DNA of 64,000 nt from Rutidosis leptorrhynchoides (Eukaryota > Streptophyta > Magnoliopsida > Asterales > Asteraceae), in assembly GCF_046630445.1 (NCBI RefSeq), contig NC_092334.1, positions 104,789,501 to 104,853,500 on the forward strand. Reading direction: 5' to 3'. The position numbers were made by a program, and so were the translations under genes. Shown here piece after piece: positions 23,038 through 35,218 of the stretch (the first letter of the stretch is position 1; every line of letters starts with the position of its first letter). The notes below the pieces were generated by a model. It made no database searches. It was not told the origin of the DNA and saw only the letters and a program-made list of their open reading frames with translations.

Positions 23038-23455
23038 ACTGGTATCGGGCAATACTGCTCTCTATCAAAATTATTCACAAGCATTTAGTGGTGTCTAAGA
23101 AAGACAATTATACACGGACTTGGTTGTTGGATTTTCTGAACAGTCGCCAATTATATTGGGACCAAAAGGACCTTACCTCTCCGTAGTTGGCCTGGCCACT
23201 TGGTTTGTTGAATAGTTCGTGCGGAGCTCTGTTACCGAAATACCAGGGAATCAGTAGCCAGAACCAAAAACATATTCAACCGTAGGATAGTTAGTTAATT
23301 AAATTAGATTACCTTAGATTACTTTAGACTACCTTAGATCAAACTAGATAAAATTAGATTACCTTAGAATTAGATTACCTTAGACTAGTTTAGCTTACTT
23401 TAGATTATCTTAGTTTATTTGCAAAAAGTTAAAAACAAAAAGGCATACCCAGTGT
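23038..23455 (+). repeat. B leader with TTAGATTACC repeats
   Basis: Non-coding leader. From about 23303 to 23417 it consists of imperfect repeats of TTAGATTACCT, TAGACTA and TAGATAA words. No gene. Confidence 0.6.
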
Positions 23456-24874
23456 ATGACCCAAACCCGATCTAGACCAGGGCCGTTGTTATTCGTACCT
23501 GATCCAGGCGCTATAATCTCTAAAGCATGCAAGGAAGCACGAATCAGAAATCAAATGGCGTTACGCATTACTTTAGCAGAAAACATGAAACCCTTGATTG
23601 AAGGTCGAGGAGGACCAATCAGATTTCCAGAGATTCAAGGACCATCGTTCGAGTTAAAACATCACATCATCCAGCTCATCCAGAATAGTTGTCAGTTTCA
23701 TGGATTACCGAACGACGATCCTAATTCTCAACTTGATAAATTCATATCTCTTTCAAACTCCTACATACAGCCAGGGATAGGACAAGATATAGTCCAGCTA
23801 TACTTGTTCCCCTATTCTCTCACTCATCATGCTCAAACTTGGTTTGAAGGACTGGAAAAAGATTCCATCACGTCATGGACGGAGATGGCTACTAAATTCC
23901 TAACCAAATATTTCCCTCCTTGTAAACAAACCAAACTGAATAATGACATCATTAACTTCAAACAAAGTTATGATGAATCTCTTTACACTGCATGGGAGCG
24001 ATTCAAAACCCTGCTGAAGAAATGCCCTAATCACCAGCTAGAAGGGTCAGCCCAAATCTGTACCTTCTACAATGGTCTTACGGTAAATCATAGAACGACG
24101 ATCGACGCAACAGCTCAAGGGAATCTGATGAACCAAACCGCAGACGAAGCATGGGAATTGCTCGAGAACATGACAATGCATCATCATGACTGGAACAGTG
24201 GTGAAACAACTTCATCATCTGCCCCACTCTCTGCACTTAACAATCAAACAGAGGCCATCAAATCCCTAACGGATAAGATAGAATCTCTTGCTAAACAACT
24301 CGGAGAATTGAAGACGCAACCGCATCAGGTTAACCAAGCTCAGGCTTGTGTTAATTGTACCACCCCGCAACCCACTGAAGAATATCAAGTTGAGTACGAA
24401 AACCCTGACGGTTCAGTCTGTTACGTCCAATACCCATCTCGTCCACCAAATCCCGGATTCAATCAACCACCTAGGGTTAATCAATTTCAGTGAAGCAATC
24501 AACCTTTTTGCTATCGCTATCCACCTTATCCAGCCCAACAATCTCAATTGACCTACCATCAACCACTTCCACTCACTGGTCCCCCAGTTGAGAAAAATTC
24601 CCCTACCACCCAGATTACAAAAGCAACTAACCCCGCTCTCAGAGTAGATGATCAATTGACTCAGTTTATTCAAGGACAACAACAGCTAAATCAGAGAACT
24701 GCAGCCAGGAAAGATCAAACAGAGATACTAATGAGAAATCAATTGGATCTTCTCAAAAGTTTGGAAACGCAGCTCGGACAGTTATCACAACGCCTTGAAA
24801 CCCGACCGCAGGGAAGATTGCCAAGTAATCCCAGAGGAAGAAGCAAAGCAAATGGATTCCGTAATCCCAGATGA
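23456..24874 (+). pseudogene. Athila-type gag of element B, one stop
   Basis: The capsid/nucleocapsid frame begins MTQTRSRPGPLLFVP and continues for 473 codons apart from a TGA at 24491-24493. A retrotrans_gag-like domain lies at roughly residues 60-220 (PFSLTHHAQTWFEG-type motif, seen here as LFPYSLTHHAQTWFEGLEKD, and CPNHQLEGSAQICTFYNGL). A Gln/Pro-rich middle and a coiled-coil-like segment (about 385-450, ending RLPSNPRGR) follow. No canonical zinc knuckle is seen. The protease frame overlaps its end in the +1 frame. Apart from the one stop it is well preserved. Confidence 0.8.
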
Positions 24875-25582
24875 AGAACCATGGAGAAGGTCAACTAGGC
24901 TCAAGAACAAATCGACATATACTCAGAAGATGACCCATGAAACTCCAGTTCGCATACCTTATCCTGGAAGGCTACAAGAAGAACCATCCAAGCTTGATTC
25001 CTTCAAACTTGATGAAAAATTCCTGGTCACTATGTCTAAAGTTCCCAATCAGAAGAGATACATCCGAAGGCTTCTTTCTACAAAGGAGAGGATACCAGAC
25101 TCTAACAAAATTCCACTGAGTGAAGAATGCTCTGCATTACCCAGAAACTCTCTATCACCAAAGCTAGGAGATACAGGCCAATTCATTTTCCCGTGTTCAA
25201 TCTACCAATCCGGAACCATTCATGCGCTAGCAGATTTAGGAGCAAGTATCAACCTAATCCCCTACTCTCTCTACAAGAGATTAGAGTTAGGAGACTTGTC
25301 ACCAACCAAAATGACAATCCAACTTGCCGATCACACAATTCTATATCCTAGGGGCATAGTTGAGAACGTTTTGGTGAAAGTCAAAAAATTCTTGTATCTT
25401 ACGGATTTCGTAGTAATGGATATAAAGGAAGACCTACACACCCCAGTAGTGTTAGAAAGACCTTTCATGAATACGGCTAGGACTGTCATTGATGTGTACA
25501 ATCAAACCTTGATCTTACGATCACATGGGGAGAGCGTTACCTTCAAAATTGACCGACCAACCGATCTTTCTGGACAGGCAGA
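24795..25582 (+). CDS. Athila-type protease of element B, split by a solo LTR
   Basis: Frame +1 relative to gag. A basic linker (RRSTRLKNK) is followed by a retropepsin-like domain: KLGDTGQFIFPC, ALADLGASINLIPYSLYKRLELGDLSP with the catalytic Asp in DLGAS, and TPVVLERPFMNTARTVIDV, where the usual LGRPF has become LERPF. The frame is cut at 25583 by the solo LTR and continues in register after its 3' target-site copy (28985 onward). What follows is an acidic region, not reverse transcriptase. Confidence 0.75.
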
Positions 25583-28500
25583 TGTAGTGACCCGAACTTT
25601 TTCATGTTTATATATATTAAATGAAATTGTTATTTACATGATTAAGTGTTTCCAACATGTTAAGCAATCAAACTTATTAAGACTTGATTAATTTAAATAG
25701 GTTTCATATAGACAATTGACCACCCAAGTTGACCGGTGATTCACGAACGTTAAAACTTGTAAAAACTATATGATGACATATATATAATTATATATATAGT
25801 TAACATGATATTATGATAAGTAAGTATCTCATTAGGTATTTTAACAATGAGTTATATACATAAAATTGAGTTTATTGAATTAAGAAACTCGAAACGATAT
25901 ATATAACGATTATCGTTATAACAATGTCTTACTAAATACATATGAATCATATTAAGATATTGATACACTATGTTTAATCATGAAAAATGATAAGTAAACA
26001 TGTCATTAAGTGTATTAACAATGAACTACATATGTAAAAACAAGACTACTAACTTAATGATTTCGAAACGAGACATATATGTAACGATTATCGTTGTAAC
26101 AACATTTAACTATATATATATCATACTAAGATATATTAATATATCATAATATCATGATAATGTAATAATTTAACATCTCTTTAGATATAATAAACAATGG
26201 GTTAACAACATTTAACAAGATCGTTAACCTAAAGGTTTCAAAACAACATTTACATGTAACGACTAACGATGACTTAACGAATCAGTTAAAATGTATATAC
26301 ATGTAGTGTTTTAATATGTATTCATACACTTTTGAAAGACTTCAAAACACTTATTAAAATACTTCTACTTAACAAAAATGCTTACAATTACATCCTCGTT
26401 CAGTTTCATCAACAATTCTACTCGTATGCACCCGTATTCGTACTCGTACAATACAAAGCTTTTAGATGTATGTACTATTGGTATATACACTCCAATGATC
26501 AGCTATTAGCAGCCCATGTAAGTCACCTAACACATGTGGGAACCATCATTGGCAACTAGCATGAAATATCTCATAAAATTATAAAAATATTAGTAATCAT
26601 TCATGACTTATTTACATGTAAACAAAAGTACACATCCTTTATATCTAATCCATATACCAAATGACCAAAAACACCTACAAACACTTTCATTATTCAATTT
26701 TCTTCATCAAATTGATCTCTCTCAAGTTCTATCTTCAAGTTCTAAGTGTTCTTCATAAATTCTATAAGTTTTAGTTTCATAAAATCAAGAATACTTCCAA
26801 GTTTGCTAGCTTACTTTCAATCTTGTAAAGTGATCATCCAACTTCAAAAAATCTTTCTTATTTACAGTAAGATATCTTTCTAATACAAGGTAATACTCAT
26901 ATTCAAACTTTGATTCAATTTCTATAACTATAACAATCTTATTTCGAGTGGAAATCTTACTTGAACTTGTTTTCGTGTCGTGATTCTGCTTCAAGAACTT
27001 TCAAGCCATCCAAGGATCCATTGAAGCTAGATCTATTTTTCTCACTTCCAGTAGGTTTATTCACAAAACTTGAGGTAGTAATGATGTTCATAACATCATT
27101 CGATTCATATATATAAAACTACCTTATTCGAAGGTTTAAACTTGAAATCACTAGAACATAGTTTAGTTAATTCTAAAATTGTTTGCAAACAAAAGTTAAT
27201 CCTTCTAACTTGACTTTTAAAATCAACTAGACACATGTTCTAAACACCGTAAAACTGGATATACGCCGTCGTAGTAACACCGCGGGCTGTTTTGGGTTAG
27301 TTAATTAAAAACTATGATAAACTTTGATTTAAAAGTTATTCTTCTGGGAAAATGATTTTTCTTATGAACATGAAACTATATCCAAAAATCATGATTAAAC
27401 TCAAAGTGGAAGTATGTTTTCCAAAATGGTCATCTAGACGTCGTTCTTTCGACTGAAATGACTACCTTTACAAAAATGACTTGTAACCTGTATTTCCGAC
27501 TATAAACTTATACTTTTTCTATATAGATTAATAAACTTAATTTCAATATGAAACCATAGCAATTGGATTCACTCAAAATGGATTTAAAACGAAGAAGTTA
27601 TGGGTAAAACAAGATTGGATATTTTTTACTTGTTGTAGCTACGTGAAAATTGGTAAAAAATCTATACAAATCATATCCTAGCTAACTTATATTGTATTAT
27701 ACATGTATTCTAATATATTATGTAATCTTGGGATACCATAGACACGTATGCGAATGTTTTGACATATCATATCGACCCATGTATATATATTATTTGGAAC
27801 AACCATAGACACTCTATATGCAGTAATGTTTGAGTTAGCTATACAGGGTTGAGGTTGATTCTAAAAATATATATACTTTGAGTTGTGATCTAGCCTGAGA
27901 TGTGTATACACTGGGTCATGATTGATTCAAGATAATATATATCAATTTATTTCTGTACATCTAACTATGGACAACTAGTTGTAGGTTACTAACGAGGACA
28001 GCTGACTTAATAAACTTAAAACATTAAAATTTATTAGAAATGTTGTAAATATATTTTGAACATACTTTGATATATATGTACATATTTGTTATAGGTTCGT
28101 GAATCGACCAGTGGCCAAGTCTTACTTCTCGACGAAGTAAAAATCTGTGAAAGTGAGTTATAGTCTCACTTTTAAAATCTAATATTTTTGAGATGAGAAT
28201 AAATGCAGCTTTATAAATGTTTTACAAAATAGACACAAGTACATGAAACTATTTTCTATGGTTGAACGATCGAAGCCGAATATGCCCCTTTTACTTGGTA
28301 ACCTAAGAATTAGTAAACCAGTCTACTAATTGACGCGAATCCTAAAGATATATCTATTGGGCCCAACAAACCCCATCCATTGTAGCAGATGCTTTAGTAC
28401 TTCGAGTTTTTATATCATGTCCGATGGATGTCCCGGAATGATGGGGATATTCTTATATGCATCTTGTTAATGTCGGTTACCAGGTATTCACCGTATGAAT

Positions 28501-28979
28501 GATTTTTACCTCTATGTATGGGATGTATATTGAAATATGAAATCTTGTGGTCTATTATTATGATTTGATAATATATAGGTTAAACCTATAACTCACCAAC
28601 ATTTTTGTTGACGTTTTAAGCATATTTATTCTCAGGTGATTATTAAGAGCTTCCGCTGTTGCGTACTAAAATAAGGACAAGATTTGGAGTCCATGCTTGT
28701 ATGATATTATGTAAAAACTGCATTCAAGAAACTTATTTTTGATGTAATATATTCTTATTGTAAACCATTATATAATGGTCGTGTGTAAACGGTATATTTT
28801 AGATTATCAATATTTGATAATCTACGTAATGCTTTTTAAACCTTTATAGATAAAATAAAGGTTATGGTTGTTTTAAAAATGAATGCAGTATTTGAAAAAC
28901 GTCTCACATAGAGGTCAAAATCTCGCGACGAAATCAATTAATATGGAACGTTTATAATCAATATGAGCGGGACATTTCA
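25583..28979 (+). mobile_element. Solo LTR of the E family
   Basis: A 3397-bp block starting TGTAGTGACCCGAACTTT and ending GGGACATTTCA, flanked on both sides by GCAGA (25578-25582 and 28980-28984). It is very similar throughout to the LTRs of element E (39755-43192). No internal region is present, so it arose by LTR-LTR recombination. It sits inside the B protease frame. Confidence 0.95.
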
Positions 28980-28984
28980 GCAGA

Positions 28985-29525
28985 GATGTTTGCTATTTCC
29001 ACCAGACGGATCACTTCCGATGATGAGTCTTCACCACCAGCCGATGATATCGAGATGGGTGTCGAAGAACAGTCTGTAAATGACCCAGAAATGGAAGAAG
29101 AGGATCCCAGCGAAGAAATAGAGGAGGAGGAGGAATCTGAGGAGGAAGAGGAAATGGAAGACGTAAAAGAAACTGCGAAAATACCCGCTCCAAGCATTGA
29201 GCGTCATGAAGAAATAATGATGCTTGAAACGGAAGAGAACAGTTTAATCATTCGCTTCAAGAAGAAGACCGACAAGGCTGAGGTTAAGGATATAGAAATT
29301 GATCCTGCAAGTATCAAAGTGGAGAATCAGAATACTGAAGAAACCCGTTCATCAGACGTATCCTCAGAAGAAAAATACACCGATGATGACGAGGAAGAGC
29401 AACATGAAGACATTCTGAATAACTCACACTCACCAACCGAACCAGATCAAGGGAGCCGGACTCTTCTTCAGATCGAATTCCAGTTATATCCACACACACA
29501 CAGACATGATAACCTTCATCAATGA
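28985..29525 (+). CDS. Acidic C-terminal extension of the B protease frame
   Basis: Continuation of the protease frame beyond the solo LTR: about 180 residues dominated by Glu/Asp runs (EEEDPSEEIEEEEESEEEEE near the start), then a mixed charged part ending HRHDNLHQ. Low complexity, probably disordered. In an autonomous Athila element RT should lie here, and none of its motifs are present. Function unknown. Confidence 0.6.
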
Positions 29526-29603
29526 TACCGATGAATTTGAAGACATCCTCGAAGCCATCCAAAATCAACCATTGATTTTTCGCTACGCTTAACAGAACGA
29601 ATC

Positions 29604-30659
29604 ATGGCTATCAGAGAAGAACACCACCTCTATCTCCGAAGAGAAGACAATGATGTTGAAATCCTAGAAGAATGCATTCAAGACTTTATCAATTCTCTTC
29701 ACGATCATATCTATCACGAAGAAAGGCAACGAGATCACAATTCAGTGGTTCGCACTATTCTTGAGACAAGATTCTGTCGAGATCAGAAGATCATTTACTC
29801 TAAGGTTTACAACGCCTTAGCCGGATCTGCACTTCCGTTCTCACGAAACCAACGAGCACTACTGACTCTCATCCGGAAGCATATGGATCTTTCCACCGGA
29901 CGCCCGACTTATCACTCTGATTTGCAAATGATCGAGGATATTCACAGCTTTTTCGCTCTTTTGGAACGAGATAATTTTGAAATCACACCAGACAGACTAG
30001 TGATTTACGTAACAATTGATCACCATGCAGATCTGATTATCAAAGAGTTACGAGACGCTGTTATGGAGGAAGCAAGGCGAAACAATCCGTTCTCTCATCT
30101 TGAACCAGATCGAGTCAACATTGCCACCTATGTTACGAAGCAGCTATCACGTATCTTCCACGAATCCACAGATCCTAGTTTCACATTTAAAGCTGGATGT
30201 CAGGAGATATACTCAATGACGGTGAAATTAATACTCAGATCAGGATTGCTGTTCACTTCTTTCCAGCTTCATCTTTTAACTAATCTGTGCAAAGCAACAG
30301 ACTCCTACTGTGGAGATCACCGTTCCGAAGACTTCAAAATTCTAAAGATACAGTTTCTGACATTATTTGAAGACCTCAGAAATGAGCATCCCATCAGAGA
30401 AATAATCACCACCAACACTGCTTCTATGATTGACATTCATGGGTTAACCAGCAGAGCCATAGATCATATTCTTATCGGACTTCAAGACTTATCAAGAGCC
30501 AAAACTGCGCACTACTTATCTTTCAGAAGATCTTCAAGAGGAGTACCTGATCTTTTACCACTGTTGGTCCGACACTTTCTCAGGATTTATCCACCAAGAC
30601 TCACATTCCCTCGAGAAGACCAAGATGTCAACCATCAGCGAGGAATGTTTGCTTTTTAA
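29604..30659 (+). CDS. 351-aa ORF of element B, unknown function
   Basis: An open frame beginning MAIREEHHLYLRREDND, 78 nt after the acidic frame ends. It is predicted by eye to be mostly alpha-helical, with many Leu/Ile heptad-like stretches and few Cys. I see no signal peptide, membrane span, zinc motif or retroviral enzyme motif, and do not recognise the family. The sequence after it (GGTCGAGCCAACGACCTTAAAC...GGAGGCAACCC) is the kind of conserved block found after pol and before the 3' ORF in Athila elements. That it stays open beside a lightly damaged gag suggests it was recently under selection or is recent. Confidence 0.7.
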   Translation: MAIREEHHLYLRREDNDVEILEECIQDFINSLHDHIYHEERQRDHNSVVRTILETRFCRDQKIIYSKVYNALAGSALPFSRNQRALLTLIRKHMDLSTGRPTYHSDLQMIEDIHSFFALLERDNFEITPDRLVIYVTIDHHADLIIKELRDAVMEEARRNNPFSHLEPDRVNIATYVTKQLSRIFHESTDPSFTFKAGCQEIYSMTVKLILRSGLLFTSFQLHLLTNLCKATDSYCGDHRSEDFKILKIQFLTLFEDLRNEHPIREIITTNTASMIDIHGLTSRAIDHILIGLQDLSRAKTAHYLSFRRSSRGVPDLLPLLVRHFLRIYPPRLTFPREDQDVNHQRGMFAF

Positions 30660-30941
30660 AGCATCACTACGGTCGAGCCAACGACCTTAAACAAAAGCGC
30701 TTCTCAGGAGGCAACCCGTGCAATAAAGTAGAGTAGAAGAATAAAGGATGACAAATGAGCCGATAAAGACGCAAGGATTGGAAGCCAGCCGCATCTGCTA
30801 GGGGTATTTCTTTCTTTTCGCTACTAGCTCAAGATTCAAACTATGCCACATCCTAGCTTATCACTAAGTGTGGGATAACACCCAATAAAAGCACTAGACA
30901 AATACTCCGAAATCTTCAACTAAAACTCCTAAGTGTGGGAT
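30660..30941 (+). other. 3' non-coding end of element B
   Basis: Contains AAGTGTGGGAT twice (30865 and 30931), the motif that usually precedes or forms the Athila polypurine tract. The expected 3' LTR is missing: the C LTR begins right after the second copy. Confidence 0.5.
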
Positions 30942-32158
30942 TGATGTTAAAGCGAAGGGGTACAAAATACTATTAATTTTTACAAGGAAATACTATTAAA
31001 TACAATACAATTTTACACAAGATATTTATTTATTTATAGAATGGATATACCTAAACCTTGCTACAACACTTATAGGCAGTGTACCTAATCGTACAGTAGT
31101 GTAGTTTTTAGTAAGTCCGGTTCGTTCCACAGGGATCTTAGCCAAGTTTAACGCTATATTTTTAAAACTATATTTGTAAATATATAAATATATATAAGTA
31201 GTATTATTATTATAAAAGGGGGGTTTTACCGTTTAATGACCGGTTTGTCGATTTTAAAACTTTAGTCGCAGTTAAAAGATAATGTAAAATATTAAAAATA
31301 AATATAACTTAATTTAAAGCGTAAAGTAAATAACGATAATGAAATTGCGATAAATAAAAGTGCGATAAAATAAAATTGCGATAATTAAAAAATACGATAA
31401 TTAAAAGTGCAATTAAATATGAAATAAAGGAATTATGCTTATTTAAACTTCCGTAATCATGATGTTTGACGTGTTGATTTTAGTTTATTCCCATGGGTTA
31501 ATTGTCCTTTGTCCTGGATTATTCAATATGTCCGTCTGGTTTTTGTCCATAACAGTCCATCAGTCATAAATATAAAGTGCGAGTGTCCTCGTCAAATTAT
31601 CCTTATATCCGATGTCAAATATTCCAACTAATTGGGGACTTAAACTATAATTACACCAAGTGTCCTTGTATATAATTCACCCCTGTTTTAATAAGTCCAT
31701 TGACTATTAATCCATTTCCGTGTCCGGTTAAATGAACGATTATTAGTACTTATAAATATCCCGCCCATCGTGTCCGATCGAGTGTATATGGTTATTTATA
31801 GGTACGTCCAATTGTAAATCTTTATTTTAAATTAACAAGCTATCATTTAATTAAACAAATATAAAGCCCATTAATAGCCCATAGTCTAATTTCCACAAGT
31901 GTCGTTCTTTTGTCCAAACCTCAATTATGGTACAAAGCCCAATTACCCAATTTTAATATTTAGCCCAACATCACGATTACTTTGGCTTAAATAAGCATAA
32001 TAATAACTTAGCTACGAGACATTAATTTAAAAAGGTTGAACATAACTTACAATGATTAATAATAGCGTAGCGTTACACGGACAGAATTTCGACTTACACA
32101 CTTACAACATTCGCTAACATACCCTTATTATTAAAATTAAAATTAAAATTAAAAGTAT

Positions 32159-32161
<3 letters not shown>

Positions 32162-32238
<77 letters not shown>
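32162..32238. repeat. (TA)n microsatellite
   Basis: About 38 TA units in the C LTR. Confidence 0.95.
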
Positions 32239-32239
<1 letters not shown>

Positions 32240-32290
32240 GTTTGAGAGATGAAGAAAGAAAAAGATGTGTTAATTTCAGCCAAAACACGC

Positions 32291-32373
32291 GAAATTTATA
32301 GATGTGGCCTGACAATTGGGGTCATGCGACCGCATGAAAATTGCACTTCCAGGCCATGCGATTGCATGGCCTG
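32291..32373 (-). promoter_or_regulatory. Palindrome pair and TATA-like box in the C LTR
   Basis: On minus, a palindrome with 10-nt arms CAGGCCATGC/GCATGGCCTG (32350-32373) is followed by TCATGCG/CGCATGA around two bases (32322-32337), then by TATAAAT (32299-32293). Same order as in A: palindromes, then TATA. Confidence 0.6.
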
Positions 32374-32423
32374 CTTTTCCAGCTCACACAGATTTGTTTT
32401 CTTGTTTGCCGACGGTTTTATTA

Positions 32424-32535
<112 letters not shown>

Positions 32536-32903
32536 AAGAATTAATTATATATTATATTATATTCATGTGCATAGTTGACTTGTAATTTTTAGTCCGTTAC
32601 GTCGAGCGTTGAGAGTTGACTCTGGTCCCGGTTCCGGATTTTCGAACGTCCTTTTGTACTATTTAATATCTTGTACTTTGCGTTTTGCGTCTTGTACTCT
32701 TGTAATTTTGAGACGTTTCTCATCAATAATTTGAACCACTTTGATTGTACTTTGTACTTTTGAGCTTTTTGGTCATTTGCGTCTTCAATTCGTCGAATCT
32801 GTCTTTTGTCTTCACCTTTTATTATTTAAACGAATATCACTTGTAAATAGAACAATTGCAACCAAAAGCTTGTCTTTCTTGAGGGATAATGCTAGCATTA
32901 TTA

Positions 32904-35218
32904 AATATTCCCACACTTGAGCATTGCTTGTCCTCAAGCAATATAGTCTTGAAATACAAATACTAGAATCACTTCTTTATTCTTCACATTTTGTACATCA
33001 GTGATTTCTATACGGCAGTATGAACAATGGTAGTAACGTTGTGGTTTACAGTCCCACATGACTATGAAAATTTAGATCCTTTAGGAAATTGGATCTTTAT
33101 GATAATATTTGATCTTTTGAAAATTCAATCTAGCTTTTACCCTAGATAAGTTTTCTGGAATAACCCTTCATCGGTGTTTGCAAAATGTTTTTGTGGGTTT
33201 GGTGGGTTTTAGATTTGAAAATTTTAGCTCAAAACTTGCGGTTTTGTGTCACCCACTTGCTAACCTTGTATTGGGAAAGCAACATGTCCAGTTTACTTGC
33301 TCCGTATATTACCTTTCGGTAAACTACCGTCCGGTTGTAAAGGAAAGCGTTGAACAAGCAACTGTTAAGGTAATTTCCCGTGACATGCTTTTAATTATGG
33401 TCTATAACATGTTGGATACAATTACTATCCTTGGTAGGAGCAATAATAAAGATCACCCTATAGTTTTTCGGTCTGGCACAAGGTCCTGTCTTTGACCATG
33501 CTATGCAACCACTGTTCTTAAGGTTGACACCCGATTTGGTTCAGGTGACCTAATGAATTCCAGGTGAATTCCTAGGATTTTACGTTCAATGGTAATGAAC
33601 GCATTAAAAATGGGTTTTTAGAAAACAAATCGGTTTGTAATTTGATCAAAATATTTTCTAGTTCAAGCTCGAGTTTAGATATCATCGAATTCCATGAGTT
33701 TGTAATTCTCAATCTTTAAAGATCAATCTCAAGGATTGAGTAATATCAGTCTTAAAAGCTGATTTTTGATCTTTAAGGAGATTATCCTTTCCGGGGATAT
33801 GATTTATTAGTCTTATCAAGCTAATTTGCACGGCGCCCTCCCCATTTTACGAGACAGATCCTCTCATGGTTAGGATAAGTCTGACCACTTGGCGACCCTG
33901 TTTGATGCTGAGGTCCGTGAATTTCCAGCTAATTTTAGAGATGATTTTTCTAGATTTTTCATCAACCTACAGCTGGTCTGGACGACAACTTCCTGACCTA
34001 AATCAAGAAGCGCGTGTCTTTTTCGGAAGACTTTACTTCCTTTTAAAGATGGAATTGATTCATCGTGTGGATCCATCTTTCTTTCAAATATCTTACAATT
34101 TACCGGGTAAAACGGTTAATTTTTGTCCAAAACAAAAGTATCTTCAATTATTTGTACAAAAATATGTGATATATGTTTTAAATAACTTGGTAAATTTTCC
34201 CACACTTGGCTTTTATTTTTCTTTCTTTGCCTTTTTATTGTCCTCTATTTCATTTTAAATGAATTCTAACATTTAGGGTTGTTTCTCAATTTATGTCCTT
34301 TCCGAGGTAACAATAATTTCGGTGTTAACACCTAGTTTTATTGTTCATAAATATGTATAAACATGATTTTGAATTCATTTATTTGAAAATTTTGAAAATT
34401 TTTACTAGAATTGGGTAGTCAGTATATAAGACTAGGGCTGTTCTTTATTATCAGAGAGCACTAGATTCTAATACAACTACTGCGTTACTAGTATTTTTAA
34501 TGGTAACCAAGTGTTTAAGTTTAAAATTTTTTAAAAATCCGAAAGAATTTAACTCCTTCCCACACTTAAGATCTTGCAATGCCCTCATTTGCAAGAAATC
34601 AGTAACTATTTAAATTATTGAGGGTGATTAGCGTAGAAAAATGATTAAATTTTATCAAAGTTTCCAAACATATTGGCGTTTGTTTGCTGAATGATAAATG
34701 GTGCACATCATTTGTTCATTCCGTCTTGTTGTTACATCACATTTGTTTTTATTTTTGACGTCAAAATTAGTAGCTTTTGCTGAACTTAATGCCAGTCTTT
34801 GAAAATGCGCTGTTTTACCCTGTTGTGTACAATTGACAATATACATACATACAAATAATAAAATGCATGGTAATTTGAAATGGGACTTAAAATCCCACTT
34901 TTAAATCAAATATGAAATATTAGTACAACATAATAAAAATATTAAACTTACATAAAAGTATCATAATATTATATGTTTAAACATAAATAAATAAAAATAA
35001 TAAAAAAATAAAAATCATAAAAATCACCAACGGAACTATATCAATCTGGATAGGGGTTCCAGTTCATGTCGTCGTGCGGGTTCCATGGTTGGTTATAGGT
35101 GTACTGATAGGCCTGGTTAGGGTCGTAGAGAGTAAATGGTGGTCGCATATCAGGCTGGTGTGGAGGATAGTAAGCAGGTCGGGTCGGTACGTAGTGATCC
35201 TGAGGTGATAGCTAGCTC
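32904..35218 (-). other. 3' untranslated interval of element C
   Basis: Lies between the 3' ORF and the LTR. Contains TTGAGGACAAGCAATGCTCA and AAGTGTGGG (minus) near the LTR, typical of Athila 3' ends. No supported gene; open frames on plus near 33178 and 33866 lack any recognisable content. Confidence 0.5.

Noticed and set aside
29604-30659. Envelope glycoprotein
   Set aside because: Env-like position, but no signal peptide, membrane span or Cys pattern visible in the 351-aa ORF.
33178-34258. Two plus-strand frames of 105 and 130 codons
   Set aside because: Antisense to the C 3' region, no recognisable domain, no promoter support.
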